From: UBA1351 sp963677625
GTDB lineage: Bacteria; Bacillota; Clostridia; Lachnospirales; Vallitaleaceae
NCBI GenBank assembly: GCA_963677625.2
Contig: CAXXSW010000007.1
Span: 248,001 to 312,000 of the forward strand
Direction: 5' to 3'
DNA: 64,000 bases
The translations under genes were made by a program, and so were the position numbers. Below, piece by piece: positions 41,656 to 50,298 of the stretch. The number at the start of each line of letters is the position of its first letter. The stretch's first letter is position 1. The notes under the pieces were generated by a model. It was not told the origin of the DNA, made no database searches, and saw nothing but the letters and a program-made list of their open reading frames with translations.

Positions 41656-41670
41656 GTTGTATACTTATTT
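41656..41670. promoter_or_regulatory. GTATAC-centred motif in the CocE/TetR divergent region
   Basis: GTTGTATACTTATTT lies between the divergent CocE (41603) and TetR (41773) genes and matches the copy at 37468-37484. Position and repetition make it an operator candidate for the TetR protein. Confidence 0.35.
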
Positions 41671-41772
41671 AAACATCATAAGTCTATGGTAAAACTTTCA
41701 GCCAAGACTTAACAGAACACTTTAAGTCAATCTGTTCAATTTCCATTTAAAAGGAAATCAGGAGGATCTTTA

Positions 41773-42402
41773 ATGGGCCATCCATTCAAAAATACAAAAG
41801 CAGAAAATACTAGAAAGCAGATTATGGATACCTATCTGACTCTCATAAAAGATAATCATTGGGAAAAGATAACAGTTAAAGAAATCTATACCAATGCAGG
41901 TATTACACGCGGTACATTCTACCAGTATTTTAGTAATATCTACGACCTGATGGAGCAGGTAGAAACCCCTTTATTGGAAGAACTAAGTCGTGATTATCAA
42001 TCAATTCAGACGCCTGAACCTACTATCTTGACCCCAAATTCCTTTATTGATAAATTTGACATTTCACCACCTGAGCCAATCATTCATTGGTTTGAATTCT
42101 GTATGAAACACAAGGTGGAAATGCAGATCTTACTAAGTCCCAACAGTGATCCTTACTTCATTGTCAAACTACGTGAAATCATTGTTCGCCAGATTAATCG
42201 GATGATGGACTTAGATGGTATGCCAAAAGATGATTTGCGTGATCCTTTTATTCGTACTTTTTCAGAACTTCATTTTCTATCTGCACGTACCTGGCTTAAT
42301 TCTAAGGATGACGAATTCCTTTCTACTGATGAGATTATCCATTTACTAAACACCATGCGTATTGGCGCTAATTATCTGGCATATGTTCACCAAAAAAAAT
42401 AA
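41773..42402 (+). CDS. TetR/AcrR family transcriptional regulator
   Basis: A 209-residue regulator. The N-terminal helix-turn-helix is TVKEIYTNAGITRGTFYQYF (about 35-54), a textbook TetR motif. The rest is a helical ligand-binding domain of the TetR_C_33/DhaS-like type. It is the only + strand gene in this part of the locus and is divergent from the CocE operon, so it probably represses that operon and itself. The ligand would be a substrate or product of the hydrolase pathway. ATG follows AGGAGG. A strong intrinsic terminator follows the stop. Confidence 0.88.
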   Translation: MGHPFKNTKAENTRKQIMDTYLTLIKDNHWEKITVKEIYTNAGITRGTFYQYFSNIYDLMEQVETPLLEELSRDYQSIQTPEPTILTPNSFIDKFDISPPEPIIHWFEFCMKHKVEMQILLSPNSDPYFIVKLREIIVRQINRMMDLDGMPKDDLRDPFIRTFSELHFLSARTWLNSKDDEFLSTDEIIHLLNTMRIGANYLAYVHQKK

Positions 42403-42436
42403 GAGGAGCCATAAATTCAATGGCTTCTCCTTTTTT
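42403..42436. terminator. Bidirectional intrinsic terminator
   Basis: GAGGAGCCAT / ATGGCTTCTC form a 10-bp stem (one G-U) with a 7-base loop and T6 on the + strand; on the - strand TTATTTTTTTT follows. It serves the convergent TetR and FGGY kinase genes. Confidence 0.85.
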
Positions 42437-42444
42437 ATCTAAGG

Positions 42445-44001
42445 CTATTTTTTCAAAAACAATTTGTGCATTCCAGCCAAATCTTCATCCAAATGCTGAT
42501 ACATACTAATATAATAGGGATATAGTTGATCGTAGAGGTGTGTCCACTTTTCATCTGGACTTACGACCTCATTTATTTTGACAATCTTGGATACAGCTTC
42601 AGACAAGTCTGAAAATACACCAACTTTGGTTCCTGCCATCAAGGCATCACCTAATGGCACTCCACCAATTGAATCGTCAATGGTCAAGACTTCTATATTT
42701 AGTACGGAAGCTTTTATCTTATTCCAAGTTGAGCTTCCTGCACCACCACCTGTAATTTTTAATTTTTCGACCCTAGCTCCGGATTCTCTAACTGTTTCTA
42801 CTACATGTCTAAGCGCAAAGGCAGTCCCTTCAAAAATGGCCCGAACCATTTCTTTTCTAGTCGTGCTCAGTGACAAACCAATAAACATACCACGTGAATG
42901 ATCGTTCCATAGAGGAGCTCTTTCTCCCCTCATATAAGGGAAGAACATCAAACCATTGCATCCTGGTTCTACCTCATCTGCCATTTTATTCAAGTAATCA
43001 TAAAGGTTCATTCCTAATTTTTCAGCTTCCTGTCTATCTTCTTGACCGAATTGATCAAGATACCATTTAATGGAAGCTCCACTGGAGGTGATCGGAGCAT
43101 CAAAAATATAGGGCATCCCTTTAATTGAACATGGTTTAGTCACTACCGGAACATTTGGTTGACTCTTTTCCTTGCTTCCGATAAAAACCAAGGACGAAGT
43201 GCCTGATGATTCACCAGCCACACCGATTTCACTAATTCCCATGGCATACATAGCTGCCATAGCATCACTAGCTCCTGCCAAAACAGGGATACCAAGAGGT
43301 AATCCCGTTTCCTTTGCAGCCTTAGCCGTAACATGGCCTATAATCTGATCAACAGGCACCGGTTTAGGCATAAGCTTATCAAAATCAAGGCCAATGACTT
43401 GCCCAATCTCAGAAGACCATGTTAAGCTGTTTATGTCCATACATTGAGTTCTTACCGCCTGATCTAAGTCCATAGAAAACTGGTCAGTCAGCTTAAAATT
43501 AATATAAGAACTTGCCTGCAAAAAGCAATGGGTTTGTTCAAAAAGGCTAGGTTCATTATTTTTATACCATAAAATCTTATTGGGAAGAAAGACCACATCC
43601 GGTTGCCCTCCAATAATATTGACATAATGGTCAAAACCAATGGTGTCAATAATATGACTCAGCTCATCCCCTGACCGTTTATCCATCCAAACCAGAGCAT
43701 GTCTTAAAGGCTGCCCTTCCTTATTAACCGGAATCATACTTACGGTATGGGAGCTGATGCAAATAGCTTTGATTTCCTCTTTTCTCTCCACTCCAAGGTC
43801 AGAGATTAAGTCCATAAATATTTCCCTTGATCTCAACCACCATATTTCAGGATCTTGTTCAGCATGTAGAGGACCGTCTTGAATTAACTCAACAGGTCTT
43901 GAAGCCTTTGAAACCACTTGGCCTCTTTGAGATAAAAGGATGGCCTTTATATTTGTCGTTCCCATATCCATTCCTATAATAAATGCTTCTTTTTTAATCA
44001 T
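42445..44001 (-). CDS. FGGY family carbohydrate kinase
   Basis: A 518-residue kinase. The N-terminal phosphate loop is IIGMDMGTTNIKAILL (about 7-22). Sugar-contact regions include VWMDKRSG. The C-terminal ATPase half has FMRGERAPLWN (about 315) and KITGGGAGSSTWNKIKASVL (about 415-434). It is nearest to xylulokinase/gluconokinase-type members. The frame is open 28 codons upstream, but ATG 44001 gives the correct FGGY start and overlaps the end of the preceding BMP gene by 8 bp (translational coupling). It probably phosphorylates the sugar, ketose or sugar acid released in this locus, for cleavage by the class II aldolase. Confidence 0.88.
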   Translation of the reverse strand: MIKKEAFIIGMDMGTTNIKAILLSQRGQVVSKASRPVELIQDGPLHAEQDPEIWWLRSREIFMDLISDLGVERKEEIKAICISSHTVSMIPVNKEGQPLRHALVWMDKRSGDELSHIIDTIGFDHYVNIIGGQPDVVFLPNKILWYKNNEPSLFEQTHCFLQASSYINFKLTDQFSMDLDQAVRTQCMDINSLTWSSEIGQVIGLDFDKLMPKPVPVDQIIGHVTAKAAKETGLPLGIPVLAGASDAMAAMYAMGISEIGVAGESSGTSSLVFIGSKEKSQPNVPVVTKPCSIKGMPYIFDAPITSSGASIKWYLDQFGQEDRQEAEKLGMNLYDYLNKMADEVEPGCNGLMFFPYMRGERAPLWNDHSRGMFIGLSLSTTRKEMVRAIFEGTAFALRHVVETVRESGARVEKLKITGGGAGSSTWNKIKASVLNIEVLTIDDSIGGVPLGDALMAGTKVGVFSDLSEAVSKIVKINEVVSPDEKWTHLYDQLYPYYISMYQHLDEDLAGMHKLFLKK

Positions 44002-45925
44002 ATGACCTATGAACCCCCGCTTGTCTTGATAAGTCTGAATTTTCCTTAAATACTCGAACGACTGGTATATCACCTTCCACACCATTTACCAGCCAGTTCA
44101 TGGATAATATATCATCCACTGAAATAATTTCACCTTTTTCTAACTTTAAATAGCCCTTATTATCTCTGATCGGTCCAGTAAAGAGATCATAATGGCCTAA
44201 CATTATCATTTTTTTCATAAATGCTACTGTTTCCTTAAGATCATCAGGAATCGAATCACTGTATCTTAACAATACTATTTCCGTATCCATTCCCCACCAG
44301 TAGCTGACCATACCCTTAGCTTTCATTGGTGCTTTTAAGACTCCATTCTTATAATCTTCTACAATCTTAATATAAAACTTACCCCAGTTCCAGACAGGTT
44401 CAGCCACTTGACTACCTGATTCCATACATCGCAAACCTCTTGTAGGGGCCTCTTCTTTGGTAGACTTAGTAACCGGTAGAGAAGCCATATCAACACCTAG
44501 CTCTAATAATCGGTTTATCTCCTCTGTTACCTGTTCATCCATCATTTCATTTAGGTTTCGAATCCAACCAGTGTATACCTTGGCATAAGGATTGACAAAA
44601 CGTGCCCCCATTGTAAAGGCATTGATACTTGCCAGAACTGATGGTATAGGATCACCTATCACATAGCCAAGTGAGTTGGATTTAGTCATAGCACCTGCAA
44701 TCATACCGGCAAGAAATTCCACCTCAAACATTCTAGCAAAATAAGCATACACCAATTGGCTCAAAGCTTGGTCGCTACAAACAAAAATACAGGCGTCCTT
44801 CCTTTCAGCTCCGGCTCTAATCGCTTCATTAAGCATGACAGGAGCCGTAACAAAAACCAAGTCTGCACCTTCATCGACAGCATTCAGAATACAGGCAGAA
44901 ACTTCATGATCTTCTAAAGATACATCCTTATAAACCTTAGTTTCCACTTCTTGACCCAGCTCCAATTCAAGCATTTCTCTTCCTCGGTCATGGCCAGCAA
45001 TCCAACTGGAATCCTTGATATTAGAACTATAAATAAAGGCAACACTAATGGCGTCCCTTGATGTTTTTTTCCCTACCAAACCTGATAATATAGACTTCTT
45101 GCCTGAAAGCTGATGACTAAAAACAATTTCATGTTCTCCTTGAGTCATACTTTTAAATTCCGAATAGAGTTTCCTTACATGATTCTCAAAATTTTCACCA
45201 TTGATGCTTGCTTCATATCCATATATGTCCAAATATTTTAAATAAGCATCACCTGTAGTCATAGGTAATTGGTCAGCCCCTATTTCATATAAGTATTTTC
45301 TGAATTGTCCATAGTGTACAGATAACTTTGAATCATTGAATCCTTCTTCAACTAAACCGTAGTTAACAATATGAACATACAGTTGATTGAATCGTTCCCC
45401 TTGTGACATCCAGATATAATCAACTTGCGTCTTTTCGTAAAAATCCAAGAAATCATAATAGATGCATATTTCCGGGTCTTCCGAATTATACTCAGGTATG
45501 ACTCGAACCACACGAGCCTGAATGCTATATGCCTCATAGAACTTCAATACAGAAACCCGTTTGTTTCCCTCCTGAACATAATAACGGTTTAAGTATTCAT
45601 AAACTTTGATGGGGTCTCTAATACCTTCCTGCAAATGAATACGGCACAAACGCTTCCACTTATCTGCAAACTCGCTCTTCCATGGAAGAATAGGCATGAA
45701 GTTGTCGGCAAACGACAAGCTTCTCCCCTTGGTCTTGGTGCCAATAATCTTCTTTAACCTGATTTCTTTAAGCCCCAGTGGCTGTTCATTAACCACCTTC
45801 TGATCTTCAAGCAGGTCATCTAAGCAAGGAATATAACGCTTTTCACCATCAAAAGATCCATGAAAGTTTCTTAAACCTGATTTTCTTGCCTTATCATACA
45901 GTTCCAGATAATCCTCCATATCCAT
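43994..45925 (-). CDS. ParB-like domain fused to BMP/PnrA-type ligand-binding domain
   Basis: A 643-residue protein without signal peptide or membrane helix. Residues 60-170 include IRDPIKVYEYLNRYYVQEGNKRVSVLKF, with the 'x-E-G-N-K-R-V-S' box of ParB/Srx-type domains. From about 295 (DAISVAFIYSSNIKDSSWIAGHDRG) it is a BMP (PnrA/Med-like) periplasmic-binding fold: VFVTAPVMLNEA, ACIFVCSDQ and VEFLAGMIAGAMTKSNSLGYVIG. BMP proteins normally are nucleoside-binding lipoproteins; a cytosolic copy fused to a ParB-like module suggests a ligand-sensing regulator. It is co-translated with the FGGY kinase, so a purine- or sugar-like ligand is possible. Function inferred from architecture only. Confidence 0.7.
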   Translation of the reverse strand: MDMEDYLELYDKARKSGLRNFHGSFDGEKRYIPCLDDLLEDQKVVNEQPLGLKEIRLKKIIGTKTKGRSLSFADNFMPILPWKSEFADKWKRLCRIHLQEGIRDPIKVYEYLNRYYVQEGNKRVSVLKFYEAYSIQARVVRVIPEYNSEDPEICIYYDFLDFYEKTQVDYIWMSQGERFNQLYVHIVNYGLVEEGFNDSKLSVHYGQFRKYLYEIGADQLPMTTGDAYLKYLDIYGYEASINGENFENHVRKLYSEFKSMTQGEHEIVFSHQLSGKKSILSGLVGKKTSRDAISVAFIYSSNIKDSSWIAGHDRGREMLELELGQEVETKVYKDVSLEDHEVSACILNAVDEGADLVFVTAPVMLNEAIRAGAERKDACIFVCSDQALSQLVYAYFARMFEVEFLAGMIAGAMTKSNSLGYVIGDPIPSVLASINAFTMGARFVNPYAKVYTGWIRNLNEMMDEQVTEEINRLLELGVDMASLPVTKSTKEEAPTRGLRCMESGSQVAEPVWNWGKFYIKIVEDYKNGVLKAPMKAKGMVSYWWGMDTEIVLLRYSDSIPDDLKETVAFMKKMIMLGHYDLFTGPIRDNKGYLKLEKGEIISVDDILSMNWLVNGVEGDIPVVRVFKENSDLSRQAGVHRSYD

Positions 45926-45951
45926 AGTGACCTCCTTAATCTAGGACGAGC

Positions 45952-46287
45952 TTATACAGGCTGTAGTACGTCCCAATGTTCAGCCAGCATACCATCTTCA
46001 ATACGATATAGATCGACTACCCTAACCTGGGTATTTCCCAACTTATCATATTTCTTCAGATAAACAGCAGCAAATTCACCATCATCCACTATTCGAATAA
46101 TATTCAAAGCAAAATCCGGATCCTTCTTAAACTTCTCTGCAAAAGCCTCTTTCAATGCTTGTCTACCTTGACCAACTCCAGGATTATGCTGAATATAATC
46201 TCCTCTCACAAAACGGTTGGCAGATTCGACATCATGTTGATTGAAAAACTCCTTATAAAAAGATTGAATCAATACTTTATTATCCAT
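45952..46287 (-). CDS. SnoaL/NTF2-like protein
   Basis: A 111-residue single-domain protein of the NTF2-like superfamily: FYKEFFNQHDVESANRFVRGDYIQHNPGVGQGRQAL (opening helices and cone, about 9-44) and a final HWDVLQPV strand. The pattern 'YIQHNP' followed by 'G' is the SnoaL-like mark. Members are polyketide cyclases, dehydratases, isomerases or binding proteins. It is the first gene of the BMP/kinase operon (26 bp spacing). Its substrate is unknown; action on an aromatic or keto intermediate is conceivable. The start follows AAAGGAGG. Confidence 0.8.
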   Translation of the reverse strand: MDNKVLIQSFYKEFFNQHDVESANRFVRGDYIQHNPGVGQGRQALKEAFAEKFKKDPDFALNIIRIVDDGEFAAVYLKKYDKLGNTQVRVVDLYRIEDGMLAEHWDVLQPV

Positions 46288-46346
46288 TCACGGCCTCCTT
46301 TAGCTATTGGTATATTTTCCATAAAAATGACTCCTATATTCAGAAT

Positions 46347-46385
46347 AGAGTTGATTCCAATCTGGTATGATATGGAATCAACTCT
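46347..46385 (-). terminator. Strong hairpin after the flavodoxin-like gene
   Basis: AGAGTTGATTCCA (46347-46359) and TGGAATCAACTCT (46373-46385) form a perfect 13-bp stem with a 13-base loop, in the gap between the flavodoxin-like gene and the SnoaL operon. The U-run is weak (ATTCTGAAT). Confidence 0.6.
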
Positions 46386-46433
46386 TCTAACTTTTATACC
46401 TTATTTCACTGACTATTTGAAAATTAAATATTC

Positions 46434-47384
46434 TTAATAAGTGTTTTGCAAGTTGATTAATGGTGCTTTTAAGATGTCCAACTTCTCCTTATTACCCATA
46501 ACTTTTGGAATGGCTATTCCTTTCATGCTTTCGATCTCTAGGTAATGCTCTGTCAATCCTTTCAGAGTTGTTCTAGCACGATTTTGTTCCTCTTCGGAGA
46601 AGGTTACCTTAATCTCTCCCTTTACTAAAGACAATTCTCCATTGATACCACAAATAGGACACTCAATATGGCTACCTTCTCTTATAGTAATGATATCATT
46701 GTGACAAACAGGGCAGGTTCCCTCTTGACCATACCACTCAACTTGGTCATAGTCCTTTCCTACAGATTCTACGAGATGTTTAGCAAGTCCCTCAACATTG
46801 ACCAAATAATCGTCATCTAATAGAGGATTAGCTCTTCTTCCCATATCATAAGCATCTATTTGTCCAACTAACTTCATGAGTGTAGACATGCCAAACATAT
46901 GCATATTAGGAAGACCAAGGGATACCCAGTTCTGGGTAATAGCTCCACCAACAGAAACATAAGCTACATACTTGTTTCTGAATAAGCGCTCATCAAGTAA
47001 CTCTTTGGCGCCATTTTCGATACGACGTTCCTGTTCCGCATTTGCTGCCGCTCTATCATGAGCAGCTCCAAAACGATCAATAAAGTTCTTGAACTGTCCA
47101 ACTGGTGCTAATGAATAAACTGGTGCAGCTACAATAATACCATCTGCATCTAATACAGCGTCTTCTAACTCTTGATAATCATCTTTAATGATACAGCGAA
47201 TCTGCTTTCCATTATCTCTTCCTTTACTACAGGCACCGCATCCAGTACAACGGTCAATATCCATTTTCAAGGTGTTCATAAACTTAATTTCCGCCCCGGC
47301 TTCTTGTGCTTTAATCAGTGCATGTTTTACTGTTATATCACAGTTGCCCATGTTTCTTCCGAATGATAATCCTAAAATCTTCAT
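46434..47384 (-). CDS. Flavodoxin-like NADPH-dependent FMN reductase with ferredoxin and zinc-ribbon motifs
   Basis: A 316-residue flavoprotein. The FMN phosphate loop is SFGRNMGNCDITVKHAL (about 7-23). A Cys cluster CTGCGACSKGRDNGKQIRC follows near 46-64, as in iron-sulfur flavoproteins. GIIVAAPVYSLAPVGQFKNF (about 83-102) is the second FMN loop. The C-terminus has a zinc ribbon, CPVCHNDIITIREGSHIECPIC (C-x2-C ... C-x2-C, near 227-248). It may supply reduced flavin or act as a small quinone/aromatic reductase. It is a single-gene unit with its own terminator, and the start follows AGGAGAAG. Confidence 0.78.
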   Translation of the reverse strand: MKILGLSFGRNMGNCDITVKHALIKAQEAGAEIKFMNTLKMDIDRCTGCGACSKGRDNGKQIRCIIKDDYQELEDAVLDADGIIVAAPVYSLAPVGQFKNFIDRFGAAHDRAAANAEQERRIENGAKELLDERLFRNKYVAYVSVGGAITQNWVSLGLPNMHMFGMSTLMKLVGQIDAYDMGRRANPLLDDDYLVNVEGLAKHLVESVGKDYDQVEWYGQEGTCPVCHNDIITIREGSHIECPICGINGELSLVKGEIKVTFSEEEQNRARTTLKGLTEHYLEIESMKGIAIPKVMGNKEKLDILKAPLINLQNTY

Positions 47385-47619
47385 AACTTCTCCTGTAAAT
47401 CCATAGATATAAATTGGGTTTGAGTGTTAAAAGTCATGGTTCTTATACTTGCATCGACCCATTACTTTTATCCTTCACGACATGTTCTGTACGATTCTAG
47501 CAATAAAAGGATGTCTAGACCGCCTTAATTCAACAAATCATTGCTTTACTTTATATTATAGTCTTTTATCTATCTATTAAATAGAACAAAATCAACAAAT
47601 CTGTTCATTTATTAAAAGC

Positions 47620-48723
47620 TTATTCCCAAGGACTTGTCCACACAGGTTTACCTGTATATGTTTTAGCTTCCTCACGGCCAGTCAGAACACGTCTAGCGCC
47701 TGCCGCAAGAGCTTCCATTTCAAACTCACCTGCCATCACTGTAGTCGGAGCAATAAATCCTATATATTCCTTAATCTTAGAAACGACATAATCACTATGG
47801 GAAATGCCTCCTGTCATAATGATCTGATCCACTTGGCCTTTCATGGCGACAGCCATGGATCCCATTTCTTTAGCAATCTGATAGAGCATGGCATCAAGCA
47901 CAACTTTGGCGTATTTATCTCCACTTGCAATACGTCCAAGGATTTCTTTAACATCAGCTGTACCTAAATGATCTATTAAACCACCATTTTTGCTGCATTT
48001 GTTTTTCATATCTCTTTCCGAATACTTACCGGAATAACACATAGAAACAATTTTCTTGACAGCAATGGAACCGGAACGGGTTGGCGCCATAGGCCCGTCA
48101 CCATTTAAGATGTCGTTAGAATCAACCATTTTTCCCATACGGTGGGCTGTAACAGAAATTCCTCCACCGATATGAGCGATGATTAAGTTCAGCTCATCAT
48201 AAGCTTTACCTACTGATTGGCTATATCGGAGTCCGATTTCTTTTTGATTTAATGCATGAATCCGGCTTTCCCTATAAACACCTTTTAAACCGCTAATTCT
48301 AGCCAACTCGTCAAACTCATCTACATCAGGTGGATTAACAACGAAAGAACTTCCACCGTATTCACCTGCAAACTGATCTGCCAGCTGTGCCCCCAAAGTT
48401 GCAGGATGTGCACCAGCGAGACAAGCTCTTGCATGTTCAAGGAGTATATCGTTGATTTGGTAAGTCCCACCTTCAAGAGGCATTAAGCCTCCTCCACGAC
48501 CTACAAAAGCATCAACGCCATCCAAAGTGTAACCAGACTTTTCTATTTCAGAAAGTATCGTTTCTTTTCGATAACCTAATTGGTCCTTCATTTCTTTAAA
48601 AGTCTCCAATACTTCCTGCTCATGAGAGACATTACGTGAAAAGAGACAAGTGTCATCTTCGAATAAAGCAATTTTTGTTGACGTCGAACCAGGATTAATA
48701 GCAAAAAATCTCATCTTTTTCAT
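47620..48723 (-). CDS. buk: Butyrate kinase-like acyl kinase
   Basis: A 367-residue acetokinase-family enzyme. FFAINPGSTSTKIALFED (N-terminal ATP loop), VDAFVGRGGGLMPLEGGTY (about 74-92), RIHALNQKEIGLRYSQ, LIIAHIGGGISVTAHRMG (about 180-197) and MTGGISHSDYV are closer to butyrate kinase than acetate kinase. It makes ATP from an acyl phosphate and ADP. ATG 48723 has GGAGG 6 bp upstream; the frame is open 7 codons more. It follows the phosphotransacetylase gene by one base, so the pair converts acyl-CoA to acid plus ATP: the energy-yielding end of the pathway. Confidence 0.88.
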   Translation of the reverse strand: MKKMRFFAINPGSTSTKIALFEDDTCLFSRNVSHEQEVLETFKEMKDQLGYRKETILSEIEKSGYTLDGVDAFVGRGGGLMPLEGGTYQINDILLEHARACLAGAHPATLGAQLADQFAGEYGGSSFVVNPPDVDEFDELARISGLKGVYRESRIHALNQKEIGLRYSQSVGKAYDELNLIIAHIGGGISVTAHRMGKMVDSNDILNGDGPMAPTRSGSIAVKKIVSMCYSGKYSERDMKNKCSKNGGLIDHLGTADVKEILGRIASGDKYAKVVLDAMLYQIAKEMGSMAVAMKGQVDQIIMTGGISHSDYVVSKIKEYIGFIAPTTVMAGEFEMEALAAGARRVLTGREEAKTYTGKPVWTSPWE

Positions 48724-48724
48724 C

Positions 48725-49723
48725 CTAGACCTCCTTGTTGGCACTGTTTACCAACATCGTCAGATTCCCAACAATCTCCTCAAGAGGGGCCGACCTTGAA
48801 AAATCAGTTACCGGTTTAGCAAAACCTTGAAGAAGAGGTCCGTGCGCTATTGCTTGTCCAAAGATTTGTGCAATCTTGACACCGATATTACCGGCACCTA
48901 AATCAGGGAATATCAAAATATTGGCTTTTCCTGCTACTTGAGATTCCTCTTTCACTTTCTTTTCTGCAATCTGAGGAATAATGGCTGCATCTAATTGTAA
49001 CTCACCATCAATTTTTAAATTTGGTCTTTTCTCCCTTGCAATTTCCAAGGCTCTTGTTACCTTTTGTACGGTTTCATGTTCACTGCTTCCCTTTGTTGAA
49101 AAGGACATAAGGGCTACTCTTGGCTCCCAACCTAAAACTGAAGATACTGTATCCGCTGATGCAATGGCAATATCTGCCAACTCTTCACTATTAGGTGCAG
49201 GATTAACTGCGCAGTCTCCGAAGACCAGAAAATTGTCTTCACTACCAGTAAAGTGAGGGAATTCAACAATTCCGATACTGGAAATGGTTGTCAATCCTTG
49301 GGTCATACCAATAAAACTCTGAGCCGCTAAAAGAACCTCACCCGTTGTATGGACCAGGCCAGCAGCCAATGTATCCGCTTGACCTAGAGCAACAAGAGCT
49401 GCTGCCAGATTCAATTCTTTTTTGAATTTTCTATTGAGGGCTTTTTCACTAAAAAGCTGGTTTATTTCTAAAAAAGAAGCAATGACTTCTTGTCTCTTGT
49501 CTTCATCATTCAAGTCAACAATTTGCATATCCTCCACGGATATCTCTAGACTATTAGCTGCTTCTTTAATCGCTTGAGGGTCACCAACTAACACCGGATG
49601 AGCGATACCCATATCTTTTACCTTGCGGGCTGCCTCTAGTATTTTCTTCTCTGTAGCCTCAGGAAAGGCGATACTTTTGGGATTTGATTTGGCTTTTTCA
49701 ACCATTTTTTCCATAAACTTCAT
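48725..49723 (-). CDS. pta: Phosphate acetyl/butyryltransferase
   Basis: A 332-residue phosphotransacylase. IAFPEATEKKILEAAR (N-terminal, about 18-33), the substrate loop GQADTLAAGLVHTTGEVLLAA (about 112-132), VFGDCAVNPAPNSEEL (about 164-179), MSFSTKGSSEHETV (about 206-219) and FPDLGAGNIGVKIAQ are diagnostic. This pattern is that of Pta rather than Ptb, yet it is partnered with a butyrate-kinase-like enzyme one base downstream, so broad acyl range is possible. It converts acyl-CoA and phosphate to acyl phosphate. A TATACT -10-like element lies about 45 bp upstream (49,77x). Confidence 0.88.
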   Translation of the reverse strand: MKFMEKMVEKAKSNPKSIAFPEATEKKILEAARKVKDMGIAHPVLVGDPQAIKEAANSLEISVEDMQIVDLNDEDKRQEVIASFLEINQLFSEKALNRKFKKELNLAAALVALGQADTLAAGLVHTTGEVLLAAQSFIGMTQGLTTISSIGIVEFPHFTGSEDNFLVFGDCAVNPAPNSEELADIAIASADTVSSVLGWEPRVALMSFSTKGSSEHETVQKVTRALEIAREKRPNLKIDGELQLDAAIIPQIAEKKVKEESQVAGKANILIFPDLGAGNIGVKIAQIFGQAIAHGPLLQGFAKPVTDFSRSAPLEEIVGNLTMLVNSANKEV

Positions 49724-49823
49724 GCTTCTTTACTCCTTTATTCAAAAATTTTCTGTTGATTTACTCATAGTATACTCTTACCTTTAAACATTCATAATTC
49801 TTCTTGTGAGATAAGAAAATGGT

Positions 49824-50210
49824 CTATATATTGTTTTCTTCAATTGCAATTGCATAGGCAATAACATACTCTTTTTCATGAGATAAGGAAAGTTCAATCT
49901 TACTGATACCTATTGATCTTGCCAATTCCCTAGCTTTACCATGAAGCTTCACCTCCGGGAACCCTAGCTCACTACGAAGAATTTCAATCTCTTGTAGATG
50001 AACAGCATTGCTATGGACTTTAAAGGTCTTAAATACTGCTTCTTTTCCTGCGAAACGTCCTGATAGATAATTCAGTATTTGATCGTCCTCTTTAGCTTCT
50101 GCCAATTCCTTTTGTGTATAAATTCGTTTAAAAAAGGGGTCTTCTTTATTGTCCAATAGTAACTCTATTCTTTTTTTATTAAGGATATCTGTTCCTATTC
50201 CTTTGATCAT
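49824..50210 (-). CDS. acpS: Holo-[acyl carrier protein] synthase
   Basis: A 128-residue phosphopantetheinyl transferase of the AcpS type: IKGIGTDILNKKRIE (Mg-binding Asp, about 2-16), LSGRFAGKEAVFKTF (about 49-63, Glu and Lys catalytic) and LSLSHEKEYVIAYA (about 107-120). It transfers 4'-phosphopantetheine from CoA to the Ser of an acyl carrier protein; the ACP encoded at 52064 is the natural partner. Finding it inside a catabolic operon rather than beside acpP/lipid genes is unusual and points to a dedicated carrier system. The start follows AGGTGAG. Confidence 0.88.
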   Translation of the reverse strand: MIKGIGTDILNKKRIELLLDNKEDPFFKRIYTQKELAEAKEDDQILNYLSGRFAGKEAVFKTFKVHSNAVHLQEIEILRSELGFPEVKLHGKARELARSIGISKIELSLSHEKEYVIAYAIAIEENNI

Positions 50211-50252
50211 CTTCTCACCTACTTTCAGGTTCTTCCTGCATTACTGTAAATG

Positions 50253-50286
50253 GTTATGGCAGGAGATAGTTATCTCCTGCCATAAC
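50253..50286 (-). other. 34-bp near-perfect palindrome between CocE-2 and acpS
   Basis: GTTATGGCAGGAGATA (50253-50268) and TATCTCCTGCCATAAC (50271-50286) are exact inverted repeats separated by two bases, just after the CocE stop. It forms a 15-16 bp RNA stem; little U-run follows, so attenuation or RNA protection is likely. Confidence 0.7.
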
Positions 50287-50298
50287 GAATAAAAATGA

